A stretch of DNA of 64,000 bases from Campylobacterales bacterium (lineage in GTDB: Bacteria; Campylobacterota; Campylobacteria; Campylobacterales; Sulfurimonadaceae), in assembly GCA_026390135.1 (NCBI GenBank), contig JAPLGN010000046.1, positions 31,920 to 95,919 on the forward strand, given 5' to 3'. Under the pieces are notes generated by a model that was not told where the DNA came from, searched no databases, and saw only the letters and a list, made by a program, of their open reading frames with translations. A program made the position numbers and the translations under genes. How positions within the stretch are numbered: position 1 is the stretch's first letter; each line of letters opens with the position of its first letter. Below are positions 31,245-40,579 of the stretch, one piece after another.

Positions 31245-32212
31245 AATATTTCCTATTCCTCATCACCCTGTTACTCTTTAGCGCACACGCACGAACCATC
31301 ACCGATGATTACGGCAGAGTTGTCACCATCCCCGATAAAATCACCAAAATTTATGCCACCCATCCGCCACTCACCATGAGCGTCATCGCTTTTGATCCCA
31401 ACCTTGTAGCGGCACTCAATTCCCCCTTAACCGATGAGCAAAAACCCTACGTCGGTACCGCCGCTGCACGTCCGATAGTCGGTGGTTTTTTCGGTCAGGG
31501 AAATACTCCAAATTTTGAGATTTTGGCAAGCGTTAAACCCGATGTGATTTTGATGTGGGGAGGAGCTACGGGGGCAGAAAACCATCTGAAAAAATTTACG
31601 GCACTGGGTATTCCTGTTTTGATGGTGCGTAACGATTCTATAAACGATCTCATAAGCCAATTCACCCTCTACGGCAAGCTCACCGGTAACACAAAGCGTT
31701 CTCTTGAACTTGTTGCCTATACTCAAGAAACATTAGGACTCATCCAATCGCTTCAAGCCAAAGTCAATGCGCGTAAAGACGTCCGATACTACTTTGCCGA
31801 AGGATTGGATGGAATGTCGAGTGAATGTGACGGCTCGTTTCATCTCGAACCTTTTACCTACAGTGGCGGAAAAAATGCCCTCAACTGCAAAATCTCTTCC
31901 AATTTTGGAATGGAAAAAATCTCGATGGAAACTATCCTGCTCTCCGATCCTGATGTCATTGTAGCCATGGAAAAAAGCTTTGCAGATTCTATTTCAGATA
32001 ATCAAAAATTCAAGACTCTTCGAGCTGTGAAATCAGGTCATGTCCTCACTGTCCCCAGCATACCGTTCAACATCATCAGCCGTCCGCCATCCTTTATGCG
32101 CCTGATTGGAATCCGATGGCTTATTCATGCCTTTTATCCCGACTTGATAAAACCGATCGAGCAGGAAAACAAACGCTTTGAAAAACTCTTTTTCCCTGCC
32201 TATCGGGTATAA
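31241..32212 (+). CDS. FepB/BtuF-like periplasmic binding protein (PBP2)
   Basis: YFAEGLDGMSSECDGSFH...NALNC; RPPSFMRLIGIRWL. Confidence 0.9.
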   Translation: MKYFLFLITLLLFSAHARTITDDYGRVVTIPDKITKIYATHPPLTMSVIAFDPNLVAALNSPLTDEQKPYVGTAAARPIVGGFFGQGNTPNFEILASVKPDVILMWGGATGAENHLKKFTALGIPVLMVRNDSINDLISQFTLYGKLTGNTKRSLELVAYTQETLGLIQSLQAKVNARKDVRYYFAEGLDGMSSECDGSFHLEPFTYSGGKNALNCKISSNFGMEKISMETILLSDPDVIVAMEKSFADSISDNQKFKTLRAVKSGHVLTVPSIPFNIISRPPSFMRLIGIRWLIHAFYPDLIKPIEQENKRFEKLFFPAYRV

Positions 32213-32231
32213 GCGTTTTTTAAAAAAATAC

Positions 32232-32255
32232 CGTTATGTCAAATATGATATATAA
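32232..32255 (+). promoter_or_regulatory. ModE-like half-box
   Basis: CGTTATGTCAAATATGATATATAA 46 nt upstream (start to start) of receptor 2. Confidence 0.5.
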
Positions 32256-32277
32256 ATACAAAACTTAAGGAGAAAAA

Positions 32278-34353
32278 ATGAACGTTACACAACATAAAAA
32301 AGGTGCTGTTTTCAGCCTACTCACTGCAACATTACTTTGCTCAACATTATCAGCCGAGGAAACAACCTCTAAAGCACTCGATCCTGTTAATGTTACCGCC
32401 TCGCAGATTGCCGAGCGTGATGATCTAAAACCTGACAGCGTGACCAACCTCTACCGTGTCGAATCGACCGCGCAATTTGGGACACAAATTTTGACCCAAA
32501 AAGAGATTGATGCCTATGCACCAAAAGATTTTTTTGATCTTATGGATAAAGCGACAGGACTTGATCTCACCTATCAAGGTCGCAAAAGTCCATTTTTCCT
32601 AAATATGCGCGGCGGCGGTAGTATCACTTATATTATCGATGGAGCTATTCTCCCCTCAACTGCTAACCGAATCTTGCAAAAAATTCCAATGTCAGCTATC
32701 GAAGAAATTCAAATTATACGCGGTTCAACGGCATTGGCTCTCGCCCCTTCAATCGGTATCGGAGCATCCAACAGCGGTTCGGGACTCAATACCGGATTTA
32801 TCGTGATTCGTACCAAACAACCTAAAAAGACAGAAGGACTGCTCACAGGCTATATAGAAAAAGCAGTATCACAACCTACAGCGAATGGTGAGAGCCTGTA
32901 TGTAGGAACACGCTTAGGTTCCGATACTTTAGGTCTAAATGGCTATATCGGTGGACTGGTCTCTCGTTATGACCGCCCTAGTAAAGACACATGGTTCGAT
33001 GGCAGTGATGCCGAATCGGGAATGATATCAGGCGGTATCAATTTCGGTCGCTTCAACCTCAATGTGATGGGATATAAAGACAGCGGACGTTTCGAGATGC
33101 AACGCGGCGTAACTGTTCTAGGAGTGTTAGATAACTCCAAGTGGTACTATGACCCAATCAAAACTTCTATCCTCTCCATGGATATGAGTATGCAATGGAA
33201 TGAATCTCAAACCACTCTATTATCTTTTGGTAAAACACAATACTATCAATCAGAATTTAGTAATGAAAGCTTTGTTACCAATGCAGCACCTGTTGCTAAA
33301 ACTTATAATGAAGATACTAAAAGTTACAGTCTCCGACATAATGCCCATTTTGGAGATACTCTTATCCAACTCGGTGCACAGCTCGGGACCAGTATTGGAT
33401 TTGGTCCTGAAACCAACAGCAATTACCGACGTTTTGATACTTCCGTAGCCGGATATTCTGCTTCCATCGAGCAAAAACTTTTCGGCGGGGATGTAGTTTT
33501 GGATGCCGGATATCGATACGATCAAAAACACATCAACAACTCCAGTACCGCTAATACAACAGCCGCTAACAATGCTAATAATAATGTTGATATGGCTCCA
33601 GCAAAAGTCGTCGCATTGGGTGGATTATGGAATATAAACAATATGTTTGCTCTCAACGGTCGCTATTTCAAGGGGGATGAAGGGACATCAGGTGATTTTG
33701 ATATAAAACCAGTACCAGGGCAACCTGCTTTTGATGCTGAACAACAAGAAAGAGTTGAAATTGCACTCGAAGCTAAACTAACCCCTTATTTTAAGCCGAC
33801 AGTCACTTGGTTCAATGTTGATTTCACGAATCAAAAATCAGCCAGTACAACCACATATACTGATACAGATGGTAGTATCTATTACTACTACACTGAATCC
33901 GATTCGCTTCGACGTGGAATCGAGCTAACATTAAAAGGTGAAATTGCCAAAAATACAACCTACAGCTTTGCATGGACACATATGACCGACAACTCAACAA
34001 CAACTAGTGCCGGAGTTACAACCGATAGTACCGGCTTATCAACTCCATCAAACAGTTATACAGCACTTTTGAGTCATAAATGGGACAGCTACCGTGCCAA
34101 TATATCAGCTAAAAAAATCGATGGATGGAGCAGCTCTACCAGTGCAATGGGAACGGCGTATAACGTCAATCTTGGTGATTATACTCGTGTCGATGCCAAT
34201 GTAGCAGGCGATTTAAAATTTGATGGCTATACCTTTACCGGAAAACTTTACGGTCGCAATCTCAGTAACAATCAATACGCTACCCGCTACACCACCGGAT
34301 ACTACTATGACCGCGGACGTACCCTCGGTTTAGAATTATCAATGGCATTTTAA
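32278..34353 (+). CDS. TonB-dependent outer-membrane receptor 2
   Basis: Signal peptide, LDPVNVTASQ box, plug motif FFLNMRGGGSITYIIDGAIL, C-terminal YYYDRGRTLGLELSMAF. Confidence 0.9.
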   Translation: MNVTQHKKGAVFSLLTATLLCSTLSAEETTSKALDPVNVTASQIAERDDLKPDSVTNLYRVESTAQFGTQILTQKEIDAYAPKDFFDLMDKATGLDLTYQGRKSPFFLNMRGGGSITYIIDGAILPSTANRILQKIPMSAIEEIQIIRGSTALALAPSIGIGASNSGSGLNTGFIVIRTKQPKKTEGLLTGYIEKAVSQPTANGESLYVGTRLGSDTLGLNGYIGGLVSRYDRPSKDTWFDGSDAESGMISGGINFGRFNLNVMGYKDSGRFEMQRGVTVLGVLDNSKWYYDPIKTSILSMDMSMQWNESQTTLLSFGKTQYYQSEFSNESFVTNAAPVAKTYNEDTKSYSLRHNAHFGDTLIQLGAQLGTSIGFGPETNSNYRRFDTSVAGYSASIEQKLFGGDVVLDAGYRYDQKHINNSSTANTTAANNANNNVDMAPAKVVALGGLWNINNMFALNGRYFKGDEGTSGDFDIKPVPGQPAFDAEQQERVEIALEAKLTPYFKPTVTWFNVDFTNQKSASTTTYTDTDGSIYYYYTESDSLRRGIELTLKGEIAKNTTYSFAWTHMTDNSTTTSAGVTTDSTGLSTPSNSYTALLSHKWDSYRANISAKKIDGWSSSTSAMGTAYNVNLGDYTRVDANVAGDLKFDGYTFTGKLYGRNLSNNQYATRYTTGYYYDRGRTLGLELSMAF

Positions 34354-34355
34354 TT

Positions 34356-35414
34356 ATGAGACATATTACTCTCATTTCCCTCTCACTTTTATTGGTTACC
34401 ACACTCGCAACTGCGCGTGAAGTGACCGATATGTTGGGACGCAAAGTTGATGTCCCTGAATCAGCAAAAAAAGTCTATGCCCCCTCACCGTATGGTTCAT
34501 ATGCCCTCTACGCTATGGATCCAACCCTCTTGGCGGGATGGATTTTTGAGATCGATGAGGAAAATTATCCTTATCTCAATAAACGAATGCAAACGCTACC
34601 CAGCATCGGACGGGTGTTCGGTCCGGGACAAAGTGCGAATCTCGAAGTCCTTTTAGCTGCCCATCCTGATCTTATCTTGATGTGGCAGCACACCAACGAA
34701 TTTAATCAAAAAGAGGCTGAAAAACTTAAGATTCTTAATGCACCGTTCGTCTATGCCGTCGATGAGAGTATAGAGGATTACACCAATATTTTCAAATTTT
34801 TAGGGAAAGCGCTGAACAAAGAGGAGCGGGGAAACAAGCTCGCCGCCTATTCCGAAAAGACCTTTAAGGATGTTCGCAACACCGTCGCCAAAATCCCCCT
34901 CGCAAAGCGGCCGAAAGTCTATTATGCCGAGGGGCTGGACGGTCTGAGCACCGAGTGCGACGACTCTATCCACGTACAGCTGCTCAAGCTCGCAGGTGAT
35001 GTGGATGTGCATCAATGCCATACCTCGAATCACAAAGGGTTTGAAAAAATCTCCATGGAAACGATCCTCACCTACAACCCCGACGTGATGATCGTCCAAG
35101 AGAAGATGTTTTTCGACAAAATCAATACCCTCCCTATCTGGTCGAATGTCAACGCAATCAAAAACCATCGGGTCTATCTAATCCCGAAAGCGCCGTTCAA
35201 CTGGTTCGACCGACCGCCGTCGTTTATGCGGATTATGGGTCTAAAATGGCTAATGAGTGCACTTTACCCAAAAGAGTACAAAATCAACATCAAAAAAGAA
35301 ACCAAAGAGTTTTATAGCCTCTTTATGAACGTTAATCTCACCGATAAACAAGTGCAAGAGGTTCTCTACCCCACCGATGATTACCGAAAAGCTCCGATGG
35401 GAGCAAATCCATGA
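34356..35414 (+). CDS. FepB/BtuF-like periplasmic binding protein (PBP3)
   Basis: YYAEGLDGLSTECDDSIH...VHQC; RPPSFMRIMGLKWL. Confidence 0.9.
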   Translation: MRHITLISLSLLLVTTLATAREVTDMLGRKVDVPESAKKVYAPSPYGSYALYAMDPTLLAGWIFEIDEENYPYLNKRMQTLPSIGRVFGPGQSANLEVLLAAHPDLILMWQHTNEFNQKEAEKLKILNAPFVYAVDESIEDYTNIFKFLGKALNKEERGNKLAAYSEKTFKDVRNTVAKIPLAKRPKVYYAEGLDGLSTECDDSIHVQLLKLAGDVDVHQCHTSNHKGFEKISMETILTYNPDVMIVQEKMFFDKINTLPIWSNVNAIKNHRVYLIPKAPFNWFDRPPSFMRIMGLKWLMSALYPKEYKINIKKETKEFYSLFMNVNLTDKQVQEVLYPTDDYRKAPMGANP

Positions 35415-36028
35415 AAGGCGCTACCAACCCACAAAGTTTTGATCAAATCGTCCGCAATGTGTTCGCCCCAATCTATCCTGTGATTGCTGAACAAATCGTC
35501 GCGAAAACTTCTATCAAATCAGGGAGATGTCTCGATGCAGGTTGCGGAACGGGAGCGCTTGGGATTGCATTGGCAAATATCACCGATATGCACATCACTT
35601 TTTTCGATCAATCTGATGAGATGTTAAACCTATCCTCCCAATACGCTACCCTAAACGATCTGGATAACCGGAGTTCATTTATCCAAGGAGATATCCACAC
35701 CATTCCTCTACCCGATGAAGATGTCCATCTCGTGATCAGTCGCGGTTCATCTCCATTTTGGGAAGATTGGCACCAAGCCTATCGTGAAATACTTCGTATC
35801 CTCAAACCTGGAGGGATGGCATACATCGGTGGCGGATTCGGAAATGCGGAACTTCGAGAAAAGATTATCGCGACCATGAATGAGAATAACCCAAACTGGC
35901 GTAATTCGTTTAAAGATCGAATTAAACCCGAACGCGAAGCTCTCCCCGGAATTCTTGACGCCTTAGCACCAAGTTCATATCAAATCATTGATGATGAAAG
36001 CGGCTTTTGGGCCGTATTTACAAAATAA
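35411..36028 (+). CDS. SAM-dependent class I methyltransferase
   Basis: CLDAGCGTGALGIALA motif I; LKPGGMAYIGGG. Confidence 0.9.
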   Translation: MKGATNPQSFDQIVRNVFAPIYPVIAEQIVAKTSIKSGRCLDAGCGTGALGIALANITDMHITFFDQSDEMLNLSSQYATLNDLDNRSSFIQGDIHTIPLPDEDVHLVISRGSSPFWEDWHQAYREILRILKPGGMAYIGGGFGNAELREKIIATMNENNPNWRNSFKDRIKPEREALPGILDALAPSSYQIIDDESGFWAVFTK

Positions 36029-36038
36029 AGGATCCGTT

Positions 36039-37046
36039 ATGAAAATAGGTTTATTTTGCCTTACTGAACATTTCGAGGGGAGTGTTCAGGAGAGTATTAT
36101 GGAGCAACTGCGTCTTGTCGAACTTGCCGACGAACTTGGATTTGATGAAGCGTGGTTTGGAGAACACCATTTTAACGGTTTTAGTGTCGTCCCAGATCCC
36201 GCACTCATGATCGCTTACGCAGCTGCTCGTACAAAATGTATTAAACTGGGTACGGCAGGATTTCTCGCCCCGTTTTACCATCCGGTTCGTTTGGCTGAGA
36301 GTATTTCAGTATTGGATAATCTCACAAATGGACGGATAAATGCAGGATTTGCTAAAGGGGGATTTGCACCCGATACCAAACATTTCAGTCGCGATCCTGA
36401 TAATCTCCGTAATGCGATGTTTGAGATTACCGAAGCGGTAGATGAGCTTTTGCATTCCAAAAACCCAACTTATAATGGAGCATTTGCCTCATTTGAAAAC
36501 ATTAACCTCCAACCAAAACCATTCCAAAAACATATCCCTTTTTTCGTAGCTACCTTTGCCAACCCCGATACAATCCGTTTTGCTGCCAGAAATGGCTACG
36601 GATTACTAATGTCACAGGGAGCAAGTATAGAGGAGTGTCTTGAAGCGCAAAGACTCTATCGCTCTATTGCCGATGTTGACCCTGAAATAGTACTCATGCG
36701 GGTTTTTTGTGTCGCAGATACGTATGAAGAAGCGTATCAAATATCCAGACCTGCAGTCGATCATTTCGTCAAATCGATGCGAGCGGCATCCTCCCAAATC
36801 CCTCAGCCAACATATGATTATGACAAATACACTGCGATACTCTCTGAGCGTGAAGCCTTTTTCGACGGACAAAAGTTTTTTGACAATGCTATTCTCGGAA
36901 CCCCATCTGAGTGTATTTCCACCATTAAAACCATCCAAAAGGAGCTTACCAACGTCCACTTAGTCCTCAAACCCTCATCCGCAGAATCTGGTCAAAATCG
37001 GGTGATGCTTTGTGAATTTAATGCAAATATCCGACCACACATTTAA
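36039..37046 (+). CDS. Luciferase-like flavin-dependent monooxygenase (LLM family)
   Basis: LADELGFDEAWFGEHHFNGFSVVPDPALMIAYAAARTKCIKLGTAGFLAPFYHPVRLAESISVLDNLTNGR. Confidence 0.92.
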   Translation: MKIGLFCLTEHFEGSVQESIMEQLRLVELADELGFDEAWFGEHHFNGFSVVPDPALMIAYAAARTKCIKLGTAGFLAPFYHPVRLAESISVLDNLTNGRINAGFAKGGFAPDTKHFSRDPDNLRNAMFEITEAVDELLHSKNPTYNGAFASFENINLQPKPFQKHIPFFVATFANPDTIRFAARNGYGLLMSQGASIEECLEAQRLYRSIADVDPEIVLMRVFCVADTYEEAYQISRPAVDHFVKSMRAASSQIPQPTYDYDKYTAILSEREAFFDGQKFFDNAILGTPSECISTIKTIQKELTNVHLVLKPSSAESGQNRVMLCEFNANIRPHI

Positions 37047-37061
37047 TTAAAAGGAAGAAAA

Positions 37062-39140
37062 ATGAAAAAACACGTACTTATACTCTCACTGGCTGCCGTA
37101 TCGGCACTCTACAGTGCCGAGGGAATCTTTGATCTGGGCAAAGTTGACGTAACCGATACAGCCGATGTATCCGGTTCAACAACAACTATTATAGATGCAC
37201 AAGAGATGCAGGACAAAGAGCGTAAAACACTCGTCGATTCCCTCTTATTATTACCGGGAATTTCACTTCAAAACGGTGCAGGACGTGCCGAACAAATGAT
37301 TATGATGCGCGGTTTTGACGTGAAACATGCCCCATTGTTTATCGACGGTATCCCTATCGCCGTACCGTATGACGGGTATGTCGATTTTTCCCGATTTACT
37401 ACGTTTGATCTTTCCGAAATAGAAGTTTCCAAAGGTTTCACATCTGTATTGATGGGACCGAATACCTTTGCGGGTGCTATCAACATGGTCACAAAACGTC
37501 CTACAAAATCGTTTGAAGGCGATATGGGGCTCGGTGTATTCAGCGGTAACGGACATACGGGATACATCAATGTCGGAAGTAATCAAGACAAATATTATGT
37601 TCAAGCTTCACTCTCCAAAACACAGCGTGATACTTTCCCTCTATCGAACGATTTTCCATCCGGTATGAAATATGAAGACGGCGGAAATCGAAACAATGCT
37701 TATAGTAAAGATGACAAAATCAATCTTAAAGCAGGATATACCCCGAACTCTACCGATGAGTATGCTATCAACTTTATCAAACAAACCGCTGATAAAGGAG
37801 TCTCACCTTATGCCGGTACCGTTAATGGATATAACGGACAAATAAATTCTTTCGTCAGTGATTCCAACCCTAATAAATCAGGCGGCGGATACGTCCACTT
37901 CTGGAAATGGAATTACTGGGACAAAGAGAGCCTCTATTTCCTATCTAAAACCGATTTTGGCAATTGGTATATCAAAAGCAGACTCTATTACGACAAATTT
38001 AAAAACTCACTCTCAATGTATACCAATGACACCTACACGGCATTATCACCCGGATCAAATGCAACGAATCCATCAACCAACCCAAGCTGGTATGACGATA
38101 ACACAAAAGGGGCATCCCTTGAAACAGGGGTAAAACTTAGCAATTCCGACACCTTAAAAGGATCACTGCATTATAAAATCGATACTCATAAAGAAGGGGG
38201 GTACTACGGTGAAAGTGTCGCTTCAAAAAGCATAGTTGTAGGAACGCCTACACCGACCTATACAATGCAAAACAACACTAAATCCGCTGCCCTCGAAGAG
38301 ACGCATATCTTTTCCGACGCATTCAAGCTGGTTACGGGAGCAAGTTACGATATCCTCTCCACCAACACTGCAAATAACACCAACCCGACCGATCCGACTT
38401 ATGGTGCCGAATTTCCGCACACAAAAGCCAATTCCCTCAACCCTCAGGCTGTATTGTATTTTACTCCGACATCCGCTACAACTGCCCATATCGCTATCAA
38501 TCGTGCAAGCCGCTTCCCGTCCATCAAAGATTTTTACTCTTACCGTATGGGACAAGGGGTTCCAAATCCTAATTTAACTCCAGAACGAACCACCAACTAT
38601 GAAATCGGTATACGTCAACAGTTAATGCCGACGCTATCAAGTTCGATTGATCTGTTTCACGCATCCGTCAGCGATTACATCCAACAAAACTGGATCAATG
38701 CAACGACTTACCAAATGCAAAATATTGGTAAAATCGATCAAAAAGGGGCTGAACTATCTCTCGTTTATGCACCTACTGAATCATTATCATTGGAATCCAG
38801 CTATACCCGCTTGCTGATGAAAAACGACTCTAATCCCTCGGTACCTATTGTACAAGTTCCGACAGAAAAAGCGATCCTAAGTGCATCATACAGTCCCATT
38901 GCTCCTCTAAAATGGATCAATACACTGGAATACAGTTCAGGCTTTACCGATAATCTTAACAGTGCCTATGTACATCTAAGCGGATATGCAAAATACAATA
39001 CCAAAGTGATTTATGAAGCAACTAACCATTTGTCATTCGATGTAGGGGTCAACAATCTCTTAGATCGTAACTATTATCTGACGTATGGCTATCCTGATGC
39101 GGGTCGCCTATTTTTTAGTAATGTTCGTTACAAATTCTAA
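37062..39140 (+). CDS. TonB-dependent outer-membrane receptor 3
   Basis: LGKVDVTDTADVSG box, RAEQMIMMRGFDVKHAPLFIDGIPI, NNLLDRNYYLTYGYPDAGRLFFSNVRYKF. Confidence 0.95.
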   Translation: MKKHVLILSLAAVSALYSAEGIFDLGKVDVTDTADVSGSTTTIIDAQEMQDKERKTLVDSLLLLPGISLQNGAGRAEQMIMMRGFDVKHAPLFIDGIPIAVPYDGYVDFSRFTTFDLSEIEVSKGFTSVLMGPNTFAGAINMVTKRPTKSFEGDMGLGVFSGNGHTGYINVGSNQDKYYVQASLSKTQRDTFPLSNDFPSGMKYEDGGNRNNAYSKDDKINLKAGYTPNSTDEYAINFIKQTADKGVSPYAGTVNGYNGQINSFVSDSNPNKSGGGYVHFWKWNYWDKESLYFLSKTDFGNWYIKSRLYYDKFKNSLSMYTNDTYTALSPGSNATNPSTNPSWYDDNTKGASLETGVKLSNSDTLKGSLHYKIDTHKEGGYYGESVASKSIVVGTPTPTYTMQNNTKSAALEETHIFSDAFKLVTGASYDILSTNTANNTNPTDPTYGAEFPHTKANSLNPQAVLYFTPTSATTAHIAINRASRFPSIKDFYSYRMGQGVPNPNLTPERTTNYEIGIRQQLMPTLSSSIDLFHASVSDYIQQNWINATTYQMQNIGKIDQKGAELSLVYAPTESLSLESSYTRLLMKNDSNPSVPIVQVPTEKAILSASYSPIAPLKWINTLEYSSGFTDNLNSAYVHLSGYAKYNTKVIYEATNHLSFDVGVNNLLDRNYYLTYGYPDAGRLFFSNVRYKF

Positions 39141-39143
39141 GGC

Positions 39144-39884
39144 ATGAGCATGGAACGATTCAAAATATTTATCTGTATCGACGATACGGATGAGATCGGC
39201 TATCATACCTCGACAGGGGAGATTTGCGAAGCAATACGAGAACACATTATGGAGCATTACGCCGTTTCGGCGGCTCCGATTACACGGCACCAGCTCTTTC
39301 TTCACGAAGATATCCCCTACACATCCCACAACAGTTCGATGTGTTTCACGACATTTTTAAGTGAAAAAGAGCGAGAAAAAGTCACACATTTTACTTTAGA
39401 ACATGTCGAAAACATCAGCGCCCCCTCATCTGATCCGGGAGTGTGTATTGCCTTTGAACACGAAATCCGTGATCTTGATACATTAATCCGCTACGGTTTT
39501 GACGCCAAAGAAAAAGTACTGACCAAAGAGAGCGCCTACGCCATGGCAAAGAAACAGAACCTCTTTTTACGCGAACTTAAAAACACCGGTCAAGGAATTA
39601 TCGGTGCCGTAGCGGGGATAGCATTAAGAGCACAGGGGAGCGATGGCCGTATCAAAGGCAAGTTTCGCCTCGATACCCCATCCATCGATGTTCAAACGCT
39701 TCTGAAAAATGATCTTATCGATGAGATTCAATTGATCGATGGATCATTCCTCTCCGACAATGCCGTTATCATTACCAAAGATGAACTCAAAATCGTCTAT
39801 CTCAATCACAAGTGTGTTTTACTGGTCGAACAAGAAGGCGATTATTACCGCCCTCTCGGCAAAGAAAAACTCACAAATTACTGA
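39144..39884 (+). CDS. TiaS-like DDTD-motif protein
   Basis: FICIDDTDEIGYHTSTGEICEAI and NTGQGIIGAVAGIALRA, matching the remembered catalytic-domain signatures of archaeal TiaS. Confidence 0.65.
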   Translation: MSMERFKIFICIDDTDEIGYHTSTGEICEAIREHIMEHYAVSAAPITRHQLFLHEDIPYTSHNSSMCFTTFLSEKEREKVTHFTLEHVENISAPSSDPGVCIAFEHEIRDLDTLIRYGFDAKEKVLTKESAYAMAKKQNLFLRELKNTGQGIIGAVAGIALRAQGSDGRIKGKFRLDTPSIDVQTLLKNDLIDEIQLIDGSFLSDNAVIITKDELKIVYLNHKCVLLVEQEGDYYRPLGKEKLTNY

Positions 39885-39891
39885 GGTTAAA

Positions 39892-40104
39892 ATGTTTACC
39901 CAAGAAAATGAAATTTTACTCTTTCAATACGGAAAAGATAATTACCAAAAAGCAATCGATGCAGCTTGCGAAACGTTTGAACTCGATAAGGACGAAGATG
40001 AGCTGGTCACTGCTACAACCCAAAATTCCTGTTACAACTGCCTCTTCCGTCGATGGACACGTGAGAGTTTTATGTGTATGAAAAAGAGTGCTAATGAAAT
40101 CTGA
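39892..40104 (+). CDS. 70-aa Cys-rich mini-protein
   Basis: ATG at 39892; MFTQENEILLFQYGKDNYQKAIDAACETFELDKDEDELVTATTQNSCYNCLFRRWTRESFMCMKKSANEI (CxxC-x11-C). Confidence 0.7.
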   Translation: MFTQENEILLFQYGKDNYQKAIDAACETFELDKDEDELVTATTQNSCYNCLFRRWTRESFMCMKKSANEI

Positions 40105-40579
40105 AACATTTCTCAAAGTCGTTGTCATCCTTTTGATGAGTATGATTATACTAATCTTGGGTGTGACGGCAGTAACTTATTTGAGCGGGCATTATGATTC
40201 AAACGTGATGACATTTCATGTAATCGCGGGGTTCCTTATTTTGACAATTCTTCCAATCCATATCTATTTAAGACGGGGAAAATTAAAAAAACTCCTAAAA
40301 GAGTTCATCTCGATAGTCACAGCAGGAGGTGCAAAACAGCCGTGCACAAATCATGCACATCTCAAAACGTTTAAACAAAGATCGCTGAAAGAACTGTGCG
40401 AGGGATTAAACATCTGTATAGACGAAGCAACGGAATTCTTAGATCAAAAAGGGATTGTTATTTACAATTTCAAAAATACGTTAGAAAAGATCGCAAATGA
40501 TAACAAAAACGATCCGTTAAAAATCTTCGCCCTAATCATCGAAAATCAAATCAGAGTTCGAAAGGACGGCTATGTTTAA
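40094..40579 (+). CDS. Small membrane protein (two TM helices, DUF4405-like) with soluble C-terminal domain
   Basis: KVVVILLMSMIILILGVTAVTYLSGHY...FHVIAGFLILTILPIHIYLRRGKLKK. Confidence 0.65.
   Translation: MKSETFLKVVVILLMSMIILILGVTAVTYLSGHYDSNVMTFHVIAGFLILTILPIHIYLRRGKLKKLLKEFISIVTAGGAKQPCTNHAHLKTFKQRSLKELCEGLNICIDEATEFLDQKGIVIYNFKNTLEKIANDNKNDPLKIFALIIENQIRVRKDGYV

Noticed and set aside
25367-32278. Fur boxes upstream of tonB and receptor genes
   Set aside because: No GATAATGATAATCATTATC-like 19-mer found by eye; ModE-like motifs explain the palindromic signals better.
26172-35414. Interpretation of the TBDT/PBP/FecCD genes as a cobalamin (BtuBFCD) or heme system
   Set aside because: No cobalamin riboswitch or B12/heme genes seen; the surrounding genes and promoter motifs point to ModE/molybdate instead. 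Not formally excluded without searches.
36612-36959. 115-aa minus-strand ORF inside the LLM monooxygenase gene
   Set aside because: Shadow ORF; the plus strand encodes a clear LLM protein.
39739-40104. 121-aa version of the Cys mini-protein as listed in the ORF track
   Set aside because: The N-terminal ~50 residues overlap the TiaS-like gene out of frame; the ATG at 39892 is the sensible start.
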